NCBI RefSeq assembly: GCF_001431725.1
Contig: NZ_CP013106.1
Location: 868,001-932,000 of the forward strand
From: Halomonas huangheensis
Lineage (GTDB): Bacteria; Pseudomonadota; Gammaproteobacteria; Pseudomonadales; Halomonadaceae
Direction: 5' to 3'
DNA: 64,000 nt
Shown here one piece after another: positions 1 through 7,711 of the stretch. Positions within the stretch are counted from its first letter, which is position 1. The number at the start of each line of letters is the position of its first letter. Under the pieces are notes generated by a model. It was not told where the DNA came from. It worked only from the letters and a program-made list of their open reading frames with translations, and made no database searches. The position numbers and the translations under genes were made by a program.

Positions 1-484
1 CAAGCACACTGAGACTACCGTCCCACTCGTAGCGCACTACTCGGGCGGGAGAATGCTCGCAAGCCACCAGACGGCCCTGGGCATCGAAGGCGTTGCCGTT
101 GGAGTGCCCAACCTTGTGGCGTAGGACACTGACTTCGCCAGTGCTCTCATCCCAACGCATCTGCAGAGCGCGTGGGATATCGCTGAATACTGCATAACGA
201 CCGACGGCATTCCAGGCCGGGCCTTCCAGCCATAGACCGCCTGTCCACTGACGCTCCAGCGGAGTGTTGAACAGCACATACTTCTTGAAGCGGTCATCGA
301 TGACCTGCCAGGCATTATCGGGATAGCGTGAAGGCGCAGCGGAGTGTGCAAAGACGCCGGGCACCGCCGCCATGGCCGTCAAGGCGGCAGAAGCAGTGAG
401 AAACTGGCGTCTTGCGAGGGGCATGGAATGCGTGTCGGTGGAGTGGTTATTGTTGGGCTGGTTATTGTCGGACTGGCTGTTCAT
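1..484 (-). CDS. SMP-30/gluconolactonase/LRE-family protein, Tat-exported, C-terminus outside window
   Basis: The visible 161 residues match the start of the SMP-30/gluconolactonase/LRE beta-propeller family, which hydrolyses sugar lactones or related esters with a bound divalent metal. The motif LWLEGPAWN (E87) and HSNGNAFD (N131) fit the family's metal-ligand Glu and Asn. A twin-arginine signal (ARRQFLTA at about 24-31, then a hydrophobic stretch) suggests export of a folded metalloprotein. I chose the ATG at 484, preceded by AGGGA about 12 bases upstream; an in-frame ATG at 424 just before the twin arginines is an alternative and would remove an Asn/Ser-rich 20-residue lead. The rest of the gene lies beyond base 1, so the substrate cannot be inferred. 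Confidence 0.8.
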   Translation of the reverse strand, partial: MNSQSDNNQPNNNHSTDTHSMPLARRQFLTASAALTAMAAVPGVFAHSAAPSRYPDNAWQVIDDRFKKYVLFNTPLERQWTGGLWLEGPAWNAVGRYAVFSDIPRALQMRWDESTGEVSVLRHKVGHSNGNAFDAQGRLVACEHSPARVVRYEWDGSLSVL

Positions 485-555
485 GGCACTGTTCTTCCCT
501 GGCTGATGGATAAGAGTCGGGGCGACAGTCTCAGGGTATGTAGTATCCATGATTT

Positions 556-568
556 TGTATGTTATACA
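556..568. promoter_or_regulatory. Perfect palindrome TGTAT-GTT-ATACA upstream of the SMP-30 gene
   Basis: The 5+3+5 inverted repeat sits 72 bases upstream of the SMP-30 start codon in an AT-rich patch between that gene and the lipocalin stop. Its shape (TGTAT, three bases, ATACA) resembles operators of GntR/FCD-type regulators, which often control sugar-acid genes. No regulator is adjacent in the window, so assignment is by inference only. Confidence 0.35.
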
Positions 569-625
569 TTTTGCCGATGTCACCAGCGCCAGTCATTCAG
601 TGATCGGTGGCGACGACTCAAGCTA

Positions 626-1189
626 TCAAGTTCGGTCAGGCAACACAGAGCAGGCCTCTCCCTGTTCAACATCCAGCAGTTGCTCCACTGGAAAGTCGAG
701 GTTGCGAGCGCGCTCGACGAGCTGCTGGCGAGTATCCATATCCAGCTGTGGGGTGCGAGACAGAATCCATAGATAGTCCCGATCCGGACCGGTGACCAGT
801 GACCACTGCCCCTGTTCGTCCAGGGCCAGGATGTTGTAGCTGGCGTAGAAGGGGCCAAAGAAGCTGACTTTCAGCCGCCCTTCATTGGCATCGCCCAGCG
901 GATAGGCCTTGCCTTCGGCCACATCGATCTCACCATTCTCCAGATTGACGCCACGATTGATGACACGCACACCGCCGTCCTCGCGTAGGGAATAATCTGC
1001 GGTCACACAGTCAAGGCCTTCCTCGAAGGAATGGTCGAATCGGGCGATCTCGTACCAGCGGCCGAGATAGTCATCGAGGACAAAATCATTGATTGGCTGG
1101 GTTCCCTTGGGAATACCCGTGCAGGATGCCAGCGTGATGGTTGCGAGCAATGCCATACCTGAACGCCAGAGCAGGGTGGAGTTGGTCAT
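626..1189 (-). CDS. blc: Outer-membrane lipoprotein lipocalin (Blc-like)
   Basis: A 187-residue lipocalin. The signal peptide ends in a lipobox (LASC, Cys23), predicting a lipid-anchored protein in the outer membrane facing the periplasm. The diagnostic lipocalin Gly-x-Trp motif is at G43-R-W45 in YLGRWYEIARF, and the length fits bacterial Blc. Such proteins bind lysophospholipids or fatty acids and act in envelope maintenance. The start ATG at 1189 has AAGGA about 8 bases upstream; a longer reading frame extends upstream but lacks this ribosome site and would bury the signal peptide. The gene is divergent from the methyltransferase at 1339, with about 150 bases between the two starts holding both promoters. 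Confidence 0.9.
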   Translation of the reverse strand: MTNSTLLWRSGMALLATITLASCTGIPKGTQPINDFVLDDYLGRWYEIARFDHSFEEGLDCVTADYSLREDGGVRVINRGVNLENGEIDVAEGKAYPLGDANEGRLKVSFFGPFYASYNILALDEQGQWSLVTGPDRDYLWILSRTPQLDMDTRQQLVERARNLDFPVEQLLDVEQGEACSVLPDRT

Positions 1190-1338
1190 CAGGAATCCTT
1201 GCTGTGGGGGAGGATATCGCCGCCGATAGGTGCACGGCCGGAGTGTGATGCCGATAATAAGCATGTACAACAATAGTATGCCGGAGATTCTCGGGAAACC
1301 AGGCCATACATTGAACGAAAATAATGGCGAGGGAATGC

Positions 1339-2211
1339 ATGAGTGAGCAAGACAGCAATAGCACCGCCGGCGTGGATCGGCATTATGTGGCAGATGACCC
1401 GCAATCACTTGTGGCACGCCTGCGTGATGCTTTTATTGACGCTGGTCTTTCCCCTGACCGGCTGACACCGGCGCAGATTGCCGGGATCGACCAACTGCAT
1501 CTCGGCGGACGCGGGGCCAGTCGCAGCCTATTGGCGTTGGCAGATCTGACGGACATCTCGCGGGTGTTGGATGTGGGCTGTGGCACTGGCGGCGCCAGTC
1601 GCATGCTGGCAGCAGAGTTGCGGTGCCAGGTGCAGGGTGTCGACATCACGCCCGCTTTTATCGAGGTGGCGCGTTGGCTGAGCCAGGCGTGTGGACTTGC
1701 TGACCAGACCGAATTTCTGTGCGCAGACGCTGCCGAACTGCCGGTGCGATCCAGCAGTATCGCAGTGGTGTGGTGCCAGCATGCGCTGCTCAATATGCCC
1801 GACCGCGACGCGGTGCTGAGTGAATGGCGGCGAGTACTGACCTCGAGTGGTCTGGTATTGCTGCATGAAGTGGTGTCTGGGGAGAACACTGAACCCTTGA
1901 CGCTACCGGTCCCCTGGGCACGACAACCTGAGCATAGCTGCCTTGAGTCACAGCAGGAGCTCGAGCAGCGACTGCGGAGCGCAGGCTTCCAACTGCGAAC
2001 ACTGATCGATGTGACGGACCAGGCGCTGGCCTGGCGGAGCCACCACGGTAGGCGTGAACAGCAGGAAAAAGCCGTTGAGCGCCCAGCATTACCCGGCGCC
2101 CAACTGCTGTTTGGAGAAGACTTCATCGCCATGGGGCGAAACCTGCAGGCCAACCTGGCTGATGATCGCGTCCGCGTTATTCAGGGGGTGTGGGAGAAGG
2201 GCAAGGGATAA
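1339..2211 (+). CDS. Class I SAM-dependent methyltransferase
   Basis: A 290-residue methyltransferase of the Rossmann-fold class I type. The SAM-binding motif I is VLDVGCGTGG (about 76-85); an acidic residue ending strand beta-2 (GVDITP) and a post-motif segment (CADAAELPV, then VVWCQHALLNM) follow in family order. It resembles the UbiE/arsenite-type group of small-molecule methyltransferases, but nothing visible gives the substrate. I use the ATG at 1339, preceded by GAGGGA at good spacing, rather than the ATG 15 bases upstream, which has no ribosome site. It stands alone, divergent from the lipocalin and convergent with the dehydrogenase. Confidence 0.8.
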   Translation: MSEQDSNSTAGVDRHYVADDPQSLVARLRDAFIDAGLSPDRLTPAQIAGIDQLHLGGRGASRSLLALADLTDISRVLDVGCGTGGASRMLAAELRCQVQGVDITPAFIEVARWLSQACGLADQTEFLCADAAELPVRSSSIAVVWCQHALLNMPDRDAVLSEWRRVLTSSGLVLLHEVVSGENTEPLTLPVPWARQPEHSCLESQQELEQRLRSAGFQLRTLIDVTDQALAWRSHHGRREQQEKAVERPALPGAQLLFGEDFIAMGRNLQANLADDRVRVIQGVWEKGKG

Positions 2212-2224
2212 GAGGAAAGGGCGG

Positions 2225-2330
2225 AGAGGGAAGAGGTGGTGAGTACACCACCTACAAGAGTGTCCCGTTTCATTGGGCCATGACAAACACTACCGGAGAC
2301 TGTCTTTCTGTCTTCTGCCCTCTTCCCTCT
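2225..2330. repeat. Purine/pyrimidine inverted repeat between convergent genes
   Basis: AGAGGGAAGAGG (2225-2236) is exactly complementary to CCTCTTCCCTCT (2319-2330), 82 bases apart, inside a purine-rich then pyrimidine-rich gap between the methyltransferase and dehydrogenase stops. A smaller hairpin with a 7-bp stem and 4-base loop (2235-2252) sits inside the left arm and could terminate the methyltransferase transcript, although no T-run follows. The gap holds no gene. Confidence 0.5.
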
Positions 2331-2344
2331 GTCTTCTACCCCTG

Positions 2345-3421
2345 TTACCCCTTCTCGATTCGCTCGCTGATGGCTTGTCCCAGACTGGCGGTGGTGCCGG
2401 TGCCGCCGACATCTGGTGTCACTACATTGCTGTCGGCTTCCTCGAGAACTGCCTCGATAGCGGCGAGGATCGCATCGCCGGCGTCCTTGTGGCCGAGATG
2501 TTCGAGCATCATTGCGCCAGACCAGATTTGACCAATCGGATTGGCGATGCCCTTGCCGGCAATATCCGGGGCGCTGCCATGTACCGGCTCAAACAGGCTG
2601 GGGAATTTTCCTTCAGGATTGATGTTGGCCGAAGGGGCGACGCCGATGGTGCCGGTACAGGCTGGGCCGAGGTCGGAGAGGATATCGCCGAACAGGTTGC
2701 TGGCAACGACAACGTCAAACCAATCGGGGTGCATCACGAAGTTGGCGGTGAGGATGTCGATATGGAACTTGTCGACGCTGACTTCCGGGTATTGTTCGGA
2801 CATTTCGGCGACGCGCTTGTCCCACCAGGGCATGGTAATGGCGATGCCATTGGACTTGGTGGCCGAAGTCAGTTTCTGGCGCGGGCGCTGTTGGGCCAGC
2901 TCGAAGGCATATTTCAGTACCCTGTCGACGCCATGGCGGGTCATGACCGTTTCCTGAATGACCACTTCACGTTCAGTGCCTTCAAACATGGTGCCACCGA
3001 CACTGGAATACTCACCCTCGGTGTTCTCGCGCACCACATAGAAATCGATATCACCGGGCACTCGGTTCGCCAGCGGGCTCTTGATGCCGGGCAACAGGCG
3101 ACAGGGGCGCAGGTTGACGTACTGGTCGAACTCGCGCCGGAATTTGAGCAGCGAGCCCCACAGCGAAATATGGTCTGGCACCTTTTCCGGCCAGCCGATA
3201 GCTCCATAGTAGATGGCATCGAACTCGATCAGCGTCTGGTGCCAGTCATCCGGTAGCATCTTGCCGTGTTCCAGATAGTAGTCGCAGCAGGCGAAATCGA
3301 AGTGGGTCAGTTCGATATCGATATTGAAGCGACGTGCGGTGGCTTCCAGAGCGCGTACGCCTTCTGGCATGACTTCGGTGCCAATACCATCACCTGCCAG
3401 TACTGCAATGCGATACGTCAT
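2345..3421 (-). CDS. dmlA: D-malate/tartrate dehydrogenase (decarboxylating), isocitrate/isopropylmalate dehydrogenase family
   Basis: A 358-residue NAD-dependent beta-decarboxylating dehydrogenase of the isopropylmalate/isocitrate/tartrate family. It should oxidise D-malate (and often tartrate or isopropylmalate) to pyruvate and CO2 in the cytoplasm. Family landmarks are visible: AGDGIGTEV near the N-terminus, LRPCRLLPG and VVRENTEGEY for substrate contact, the catalytic Lys in TSATKSNGI, metal-binding Asp in LFGDILSDL, and the NAD loop EPVHGSAPDIAGKGIANP. The ATG at 3421 has AGGAG 8 bases upstream. It is divergent from a LysR regulator 150 bases away, the arrangement of dmlA/dmlR in E. coli. 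Specificity among D-malate, tartrate and related substrates cannot be read from sequence. Confidence 0.85.
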   Translation of the reverse strand: MTYRIAVLAGDGIGTEVMPEGVRALEATARRFNIDIELTHFDFACCDYYLEHGKMLPDDWHQTLIEFDAIYYGAIGWPEKVPDHISLWGSLLKFRREFDQYVNLRPCRLLPGIKSPLANRVPGDIDFYVVRENTEGEYSSVGGTMFEGTEREVVIQETVMTRHGVDRVLKYAFELAQQRPRQKLTSATKSNGIAITMPWWDKRVAEMSEQYPEVSVDKFHIDILTANFVMHPDWFDVVVASNLFGDILSDLGPACTGTIGVAPSANINPEGKFPSLFEPVHGSAPDIAGKGIANPIGQIWSGAMMLEHLGHKDAGDAILAAIEAVLEEADSNVVTPDVGGTGTTASLGQAISERIEKG

Positions 3422-3571
3422 AGCCGGGCTCCTGAGGCTGTTTGTTGAGATCAGTTGTGGGTTGTGAGTGGTGCCGTGAGTGCTGCAAGGCATTCTGACT
3501 GGCAGTCTAGCGCTTTACCGGAACTTGATAATCGGCGTAAGGTTCAAATCATTGTTTCCTTTAGGTGGATA

Positions 3572-4483
3572 ATGATGGCGTCTCTCGATGATCTAGCCTT
3601 CTTCCGTCAGTTGGCCAAGGCCGGGAACCTGACCGCTACTGCGCGTGATCTAGGGCTCTCTGTCTCGGCAGTAAGCAAGCGACTCAAACAACTCGAGGCG
3701 CGTCTGGGAGTAGAGCTGGCGACACGTACGACTCGCCGTCTGACGCTGACTGCGGAAGGCGAACGTTACCTGGTGCGCGGCAGCGAACTACTCGAGGAAC
3801 TCGCCGAACTGGAGGAGGGCCTCGGTGTGGATCGCGAAGCGCTCGCCGGCCCTCTGCGCATCAATGCCACCTTCGGTTTCGGGCGGCGACATATTGCACC
3901 GCTGCTGTCTGAATTCTGTCTGTTGCATCCGGCGATCGAAGCCTCGTTGGAGCTGTCCAACTTCCCTGAACCACTGGTCGATGGTGTGGATTTGGGTATC
4001 CGTATTGGCCAACCTCCGGATTCGCGCTTGATCGCGCGACGGCTGTTGGCCAATCGGCGCGTACTGTGTGCCGCACCGAGTTACCTTGAACAGCACTCGG
4101 CGCCGATACTTCCACAAGACCTGGTGCGCCACGCTTGCCTGGTGCTGCGCGAGAACGACAGTGACTATACTCAGTGGAGATTCGTCAATGTTGATACTGG
4201 GCAGGAAGCCTCGGTCAAGGTCTCTGGACGTCTGGCCAGTAACGATGGAGAAGTGATCAAGCATCTCGCGCTGGAGGGCCACGGCTTGATGTTGCGCTCA
4301 TCATGGGATGTCCACCAGGAGTTGGCGAGGGGGAGTCTGAAAGCTCTGTTGCCGGGGTGGCGTGGAGTACGTGCCGACTTCTTTGCTGTCTATCCCCAGC
4401 GACGCCATATTCCGGCTCGCCTGCGTGTTTTCGTGGATTTTCTGATGGCTCGTCTGGGTGAGCGAGTTCCTGATATATCGTGA
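3572..4483 (+). CDS. dmlR: LysR-family transcriptional regulator, probable activator of the divergent dehydrogenase
   Basis: A 303-residue LysR-type regulator with the N-terminal winged helix-turn-helix (about residues 8-65, LTATARDLGLSVSAVSKRL) and a substrate-binding co-inducer domain to the C-terminus. AGGTGG lies just upstream of two adjacent ATGs at 3572 and 3575; either may be used, and a longer frame from 3455 lacks a ribosome site. Divergence from the D-malate/tartrate dehydrogenase suggests it senses that dicarboxylate and controls the shared 150-base intergenic region, as LysR regulators usually do with their neighbour. The symbol rests on that context, not on a close match I can verify. 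Confidence 0.75.
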   Translation: MMASLDDLAFFRQLAKAGNLTATARDLGLSVSAVSKRLKQLEARLGVELATRTTRRLTLTAEGERYLVRGSELLEELAELEEGLGVDREALAGPLRINATFGFGRRHIAPLLSEFCLLHPAIEASLELSNFPEPLVDGVDLGIRIGQPPDSRLIARRLLANRRVLCAAPSYLEQHSAPILPQDLVRHACLVLRENDSDYTQWRFVNVDTGQEASVKVSGRLASNDGEVIKHLALEGHGLMLRSSWDVHQELARGSLKALLPGWRGVRADFFAVYPQRRHIPARLRVFVDFLMARLGERVPDIS

Positions 4484-4691
4484 ACGGACAGAAGCGCTAC
4501 GAATCGAGCCGTTTGCGGTCACTTGTATCGCGGCGGCACAGAACCCTCCCCTGGTGGATGGGCGGTTATGGTGTGCAGGTGTATGATCCGCTGTCAGGAT
4601 CTGGGTTGGCACCCGGTCGAGATTCTGAACACCATCTGCCCGACAAGGGCAGTCCACTCACCAGGCCCGGCATAAGGAGACTTGAACGACC

Positions 4692-6014
4692 GTGAATGTG
4701 TTGATGTTCACCAACACCTATCTGCCGATTGTCGGCGGGGTCAGCGAGTCGGTTCAGCGTCTCAAGCGGCAGCTGCAGCAGGCGGGGCATCAGGTACTGA
4801 TAGTGGCCCCGCGCCTGGAAGGGCAGCCGAAGCATGAGTGCGATGTGGTCCGGGTTGCGGCACTGCAGCAGTTCAACGGTAGCGATTTCTCGATACCGGT
4901 GCCGATTCCCGGCCAACTGTTCGACGCCATCGAGGCCTTCGAGCCGGATATCGTGCACTCGCATCATCCGTTCCTGCTCGGTGATACTGCTGCCCGAGCT
5001 GCGGATACCTACGGCCTGCCGCTGGTGTTTACCCACCATACCCTCTATGAGCATTACACCCACTATGTACCGGGGGATTCGTCACGCATGCAACGCTTTG
5101 CCGTGGCTCTGGCGACCCAGTACACCTGGCTATGTGATGAGGTGATTGCGCCGAGCGAGAGCATCCGAGATCTGTTGACGACGCGTGCTGCCAATCCGGA
5201 CGTTTCCGTAGTGCCCAGTGGGGTAGACACCGCATGCTTTGCTATCGGCGACGGTCTTTACTGGCGCCACCAACTGGCAATTCCCGAACAGGCACGTGTC
5301 ATCGGGCATCTTGGACGCCTCGCGCGTGAGAAGAATCTGGTGTTTCTGACTCACGCGGTGTGTATGGCGCTGCAGCAGGACCCCGAGAGCTGGTGGCTGC
5401 TGGTTGGGCAAGGTGACGCGCGGGCGGAGATGGAAGAGATTGCAACCCAGTATGGTGTGATCGAACGGGTTCGCTTCACGGGTCGACTCCAGGGACAGGA
5501 GCTTATCGATGCGTACCATGCCATGGATATCTTTGCCTTTGCTTCCTGTAGCGAGACTCAGGGAATGGTGATTGCCGAAGCCATGGCCACCGGGTTGCCG
5601 GTGGTGGCGCTGGACGCTCCCGGCGTACGCGAGGTTGTTGTGGATGGCCGCAATGGCCGCCTGTTGCAGCACCCAGATCCGGCGGCCTTCGCCCAGGCCT
5701 TGCTGGAGTGCATGGGTAGCGAGCAGGTAGCGGTGATGCGCGAGGCGGCACTGACGACCGCCGCGGCATACGATGAAGCGCGTTGCGCCCAGCTCTGTCT
5801 AGGTGTCTATCGCCTGGCGATTGCCCACGGTGGTCCCTTTACCCACGCCGATGACGGTGGTTGGGAGCGTGTCCGCAATCGTCTGGGGGCGGAGTGGCAC
5901 ATGATCTGCCATCGCGGCCGCCTGCTGCGCCACCTGGTGCGTGATCAATGGCGTGAGGACAGGCCTTCGTGGTGGCCCGGTAAACGCGACGAGACCGAGC
6001 TGCACGGTGATTGA
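4692..6014 (+). CDS. Glycosyltransferase family 4 (GT-B fold), possibly glycolipid-forming
   Basis: A 440-residue retaining GT-B glycosyltransferase. The N-terminal loop LPIVGGVSESVQRL, the acceptor-side HSHHPF and THHT segments and the donor-side EX7E motif (E288 and E296 in SETQGMVIAEAMATG) define the GT4 family. About 50 residues after the catalytic core are basic and Trp-rich (RLLRHLVRDQWRE), which could hold the enzyme at the inner membrane face, so a lipid acceptor such as diacylglycerol is plausible but unproven. The start is a GTG at 4692 with AAGGAG about 12 bases upstream; an ATG at 4704 is an alternative. It stops 8 bases before the convergent TVP38 gene. Confidence 0.8.
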   Translation: MNVLMFTNTYLPIVGGVSESVQRLKRQLQQAGHQVLIVAPRLEGQPKHECDVVRVAALQQFNGSDFSIPVPIPGQLFDAIEAFEPDIVHSHHPFLLGDTAARAADTYGLPLVFTHHTLYEHYTHYVPGDSSRMQRFAVALATQYTWLCDEVIAPSESIRDLLTTRAANPDVSVVPSGVDTACFAIGDGLYWRHQLAIPEQARVIGHLGRLAREKNLVFLTHAVCMALQQDPESWWLLVGQGDARAEMEEIATQYGVIERVRFTGRLQGQELIDAYHAMDIFAFASCSETQGMVIAEAMATGLPVVALDAPGVREVVVDGRNGRLLQHPDPAAFAQALLECMGSEQVAVMREAALTTAAAYDEARCAQLCLGVYRLAIAHGGPFTHADDGGWERVRNRLGAEWHMICHRGRLLRHLVRDQWREDRPSWWPGKRDETELHGD

Positions 6015-6022
6015 GTCTCGCC

Positions 6023-6787
6023 TCAGCGCCGGCGGCTGCGGGAGGTGCTGTTCTCGGAGGTGCTGTTCTCGAAGGAGTTGTTCTCGGAGGTGGCGTGCCG
6101 AGCAGGTGCGCGTAGGCGCTTGCGTCGATCAGCCCACAACTTGAGCGCGGCAAGCACCGCGATACCTATCACCAGGCCCCCGAGGGCATAGAGAATATCC
6201 GTCTTGCTGTCGGCGGTGATCAGTTGGCCCAATTGACTGCCCAGCAGTGTCACGCCTGCCAATCCCGGTACGATACCGATGATCGATCCGAGCATGTAAT
6301 CACCGAAGGGAAGCCGAAAAGCTCCCGCCATCATGTTGGTCAGCGTGAAAGGCGCCAGTGGCAGCAGGTTGACCAGCGTCATGGTGCGTATACCGCGCCC
6401 GGACAGATAGCGCGTCAAGCCATGCAGGCGCTTTCCGCCATAGCGCAGCAGGGCATCACGACCGATTCTACGCCCCACCCACCAGTTCAACACAGAGGCA
6501 CTCAGGGTTCCTGCCAGTGCATAACCGAACCCCCACCAGGGGCCGAAGATCAGTCCGGTTGCCGCCACCAGCAGACTCAAGGGAAACATGACCAGCGACA
6601 GTCCTGCATAGACCATCATCACCACCAGCACTGCCCAGGGCTCGTCACGCCAGACCAGGCTACCCCTGGCAAGGGCCAGCAGCGCATCCACCGTCAGTAC
6701 ATCGTGCATGGCCAGCCACTGCCACATCACACCAAACATGGTCAGTGTCAGCAATATGACTGCGGGAATTATCCAGCGTCTTGTCAT
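6023..6787 (-). CDS. TVP38/TMEM64-family (VTT domain) inner-membrane protein
   Basis: A 254-residue polytopic membrane protein of the DedA-related TVP38/TMEM64 family. Around six hydrophobic segments are visible, with the re-entrant core including VMFPLSLLVAATGLIFGPWWG and the LLPLAPFTLTNMMAGA segment, both typical of VTT proteins implicated in lipid scrambling or membrane homeostasis. The C-terminus is cytoplasmic and Arg-rich, ending in a low-complexity Ser/Glu/Asn tail encoded by a 15-bp tandem repeat. It is convergent with the glycosyltransferase, with 8 bases between stops. Confidence 0.8.
   Translation of the reverse strand: MTRRWIIPAVILLTLTMFGVMWQWLAMHDVLTVDALLALARGSLVWRDEPWAVLVVMMVYAGLSLVMFPLSLLVAATGLIFGPWWGFGYALAGTLSASVLNWWVGRRIGRDALLRYGGKRLHGLTRYLSGRGIRTMTLVNLLPLAPFTLTNMMAGAFRLPFGDYMLGSIIGIVPGLAGVTLLGSQLGQLITADSKTDILYALGGLVIGIAVLAALKLWADRRKRLRAPARHATSENNSFENSTSENSTSRSRRR
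6041..6085. repeat. 15-bp tandem repeat, three units, in the 3' end of the TVP38 gene
   Basis: Two exact units of GGAGGTGCTGTTCTC (6041-6055, 6056-6070) and a third with three changes (6071-6085). Read on the minus strand the repeat is in frame and adds the SENNSFENSTSENST-like tail. It shares GAGGTGCTGT with a separate 15-bp repeat at 42041-42085 across the crbS stop codon. Confidence 0.9.
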
Positions 6788-6842
6788 GAAGAAGCCCTTG
6801 TAGAAAATCTGGTCATGAAGCGCTCCGTTGTCATGAACCCCT

Positions 6843-6876
6843 CTGCTGATAAAGGACTGCTGATAAAGGACTGCTG
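6843..6876. repeat. 14-bp direct repeat, about 2.4 copies
   Basis: CTGCTGATAAAGGA occurs at 6843-6856 and 6857-6870, followed by a partial copy. The 100-base gap between mtfA and the TVP38 gene (6788-6889) also has GTCATGAA three times, so most of the gap is repetitive. A short hairpin (CGTAAG, loop GAAG, CTTACG, 6879-6894) overlaps the mtfA stop and may act in termination. Confidence 0.8.
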
Positions 6877-6889
6877 GTCGTAAGGAAGC

Positions 6890-7711
6890 TTACGTAGTGG
6901 AACTTCCCCACCCCTCTGGATGCTGATGCCAGTCATGCGGAGTTTGATGAAAGTAGCGGCAGAGCAGGGAATATAGACCGGGGTAAGCTTCACGCAATTG
7001 GAGCGGAGTCGTGAAGAAATGTTCGCAGCAGACCGCGAAACATTCGCCGGGGTGGCTCGCGGCATAGTCGTCGATGGGCGTTGGTTGGCCGTTATCGAGG
7101 CGAGCATGCAGATCGTCCCAGGTGGTCATGAATTCTCGGTACCAGTCCTGGGGGGAGATATCCGCCGGTAGTGGCGGGAAGCCATCCGCATCCATTGAAT
7201 TACCCATGTCCAGTTTGTGGGCGAACTCGTGGATCACCACATTGAAGCCATCCAGCCTGCCGCTGGCGATGACATCCGGTAATGCCAACACCACGGGGCC
7301 TTGATGGAAGGTCTCGCCTGCACGTTGATCAACAAATTGGTGCACCACTCCAGCATCATCGATTTCCTCGACCTCGCGGCGAATGACATCCGGCAGAATC
7401 AGAATTTCGTGAACATTGGCCAGGGCGTCATGGTGCTCACTATCGCTCCAGCCCAGGCTCAGCAGACAGGCCTGGGCGGCGATGGCAAGACGTTGGGCAT
7501 CGTCCAGTGCGGCAGGTGCGAGGTTGGCATGCAGACTCAAATGCTTGTCATGCAGAAATTGCCAGGCACGATGCCCCAGACGCGATTGCTGTGGCTCAGG
7601 GAGTTGCGCCAGCAATGGGTAACGCTGGCAGGCCTGATGCCAGGCTGCCTCGGGAAACGGATGGCGGGCGCAGAAACGTTGCGCCCGCCAGTGTTTAAAG
7701 CTTTCCCACAC
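6890..7711 (-). CDS. mtfA: MtfA-family zinc-dependent peptidase
   Basis: A 273-residue cytosolic metallopeptidase. The gluzincin motif HEFAH is at about 161-165, with a downstream Glu in HPGECFAVCCEHFF fitting the third zinc ligand of MtfA. In E. coli MtfA is an aminopeptidase that interacts with the repressor Mlc; whether such a partner exists here is unknown. Translation begins at a GTG whose first base is the last base of the upstream gene's TAG stop (TAGTG at 7713-7709), so it is translationally coupled to the GNAT-nitrilase gene. The length is typical. Confidence 0.87.
   Translation of the reverse strand: MWESFKHWRAQRFCARHPFPEAAWHQACQRYPLLAQLPEPQQSRLGHRAWQFLHDKHLSLHANLAPAALDDAQRLAIAAQACLLSLGWSDSEHHDALANVHEILILPDVIRREVEEIDDAGVVHQFVDQRAGETFHQGPVVLALPDVIASGRLDGFNVVIHEFAHKLDMGNSMDADGFPPLPADISPQDWYREFMTTWDDLHARLDNGQPTPIDDYAASHPGECFAVCCEHFFTTPLQLREAYPGLYSLLCRYFHQTPHDWHQHPEGWGSSTT

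Noticed and set aside
1383..2153. 256-codon frame on the minus strand
   Set aside because: Antisense to the methyltransferase; Ser/Arg-rich composition typical of a shadow frame in GC-rich DNA.
2273..3256. 327-codon frame on the plus strand
   Set aside because: Fully antisense to the dmlA coding sequence, which has all catalytic motifs and a good ribosome site.
4480..4695. 71-codon frame between the LysR regulator and glycosyltransferase genes
   Set aside because: Starts with GTG inside the LysR stop region, has no ribosome site and no recognisable features; the 208-base gap more likely holds the glycosyltransferase promoter.
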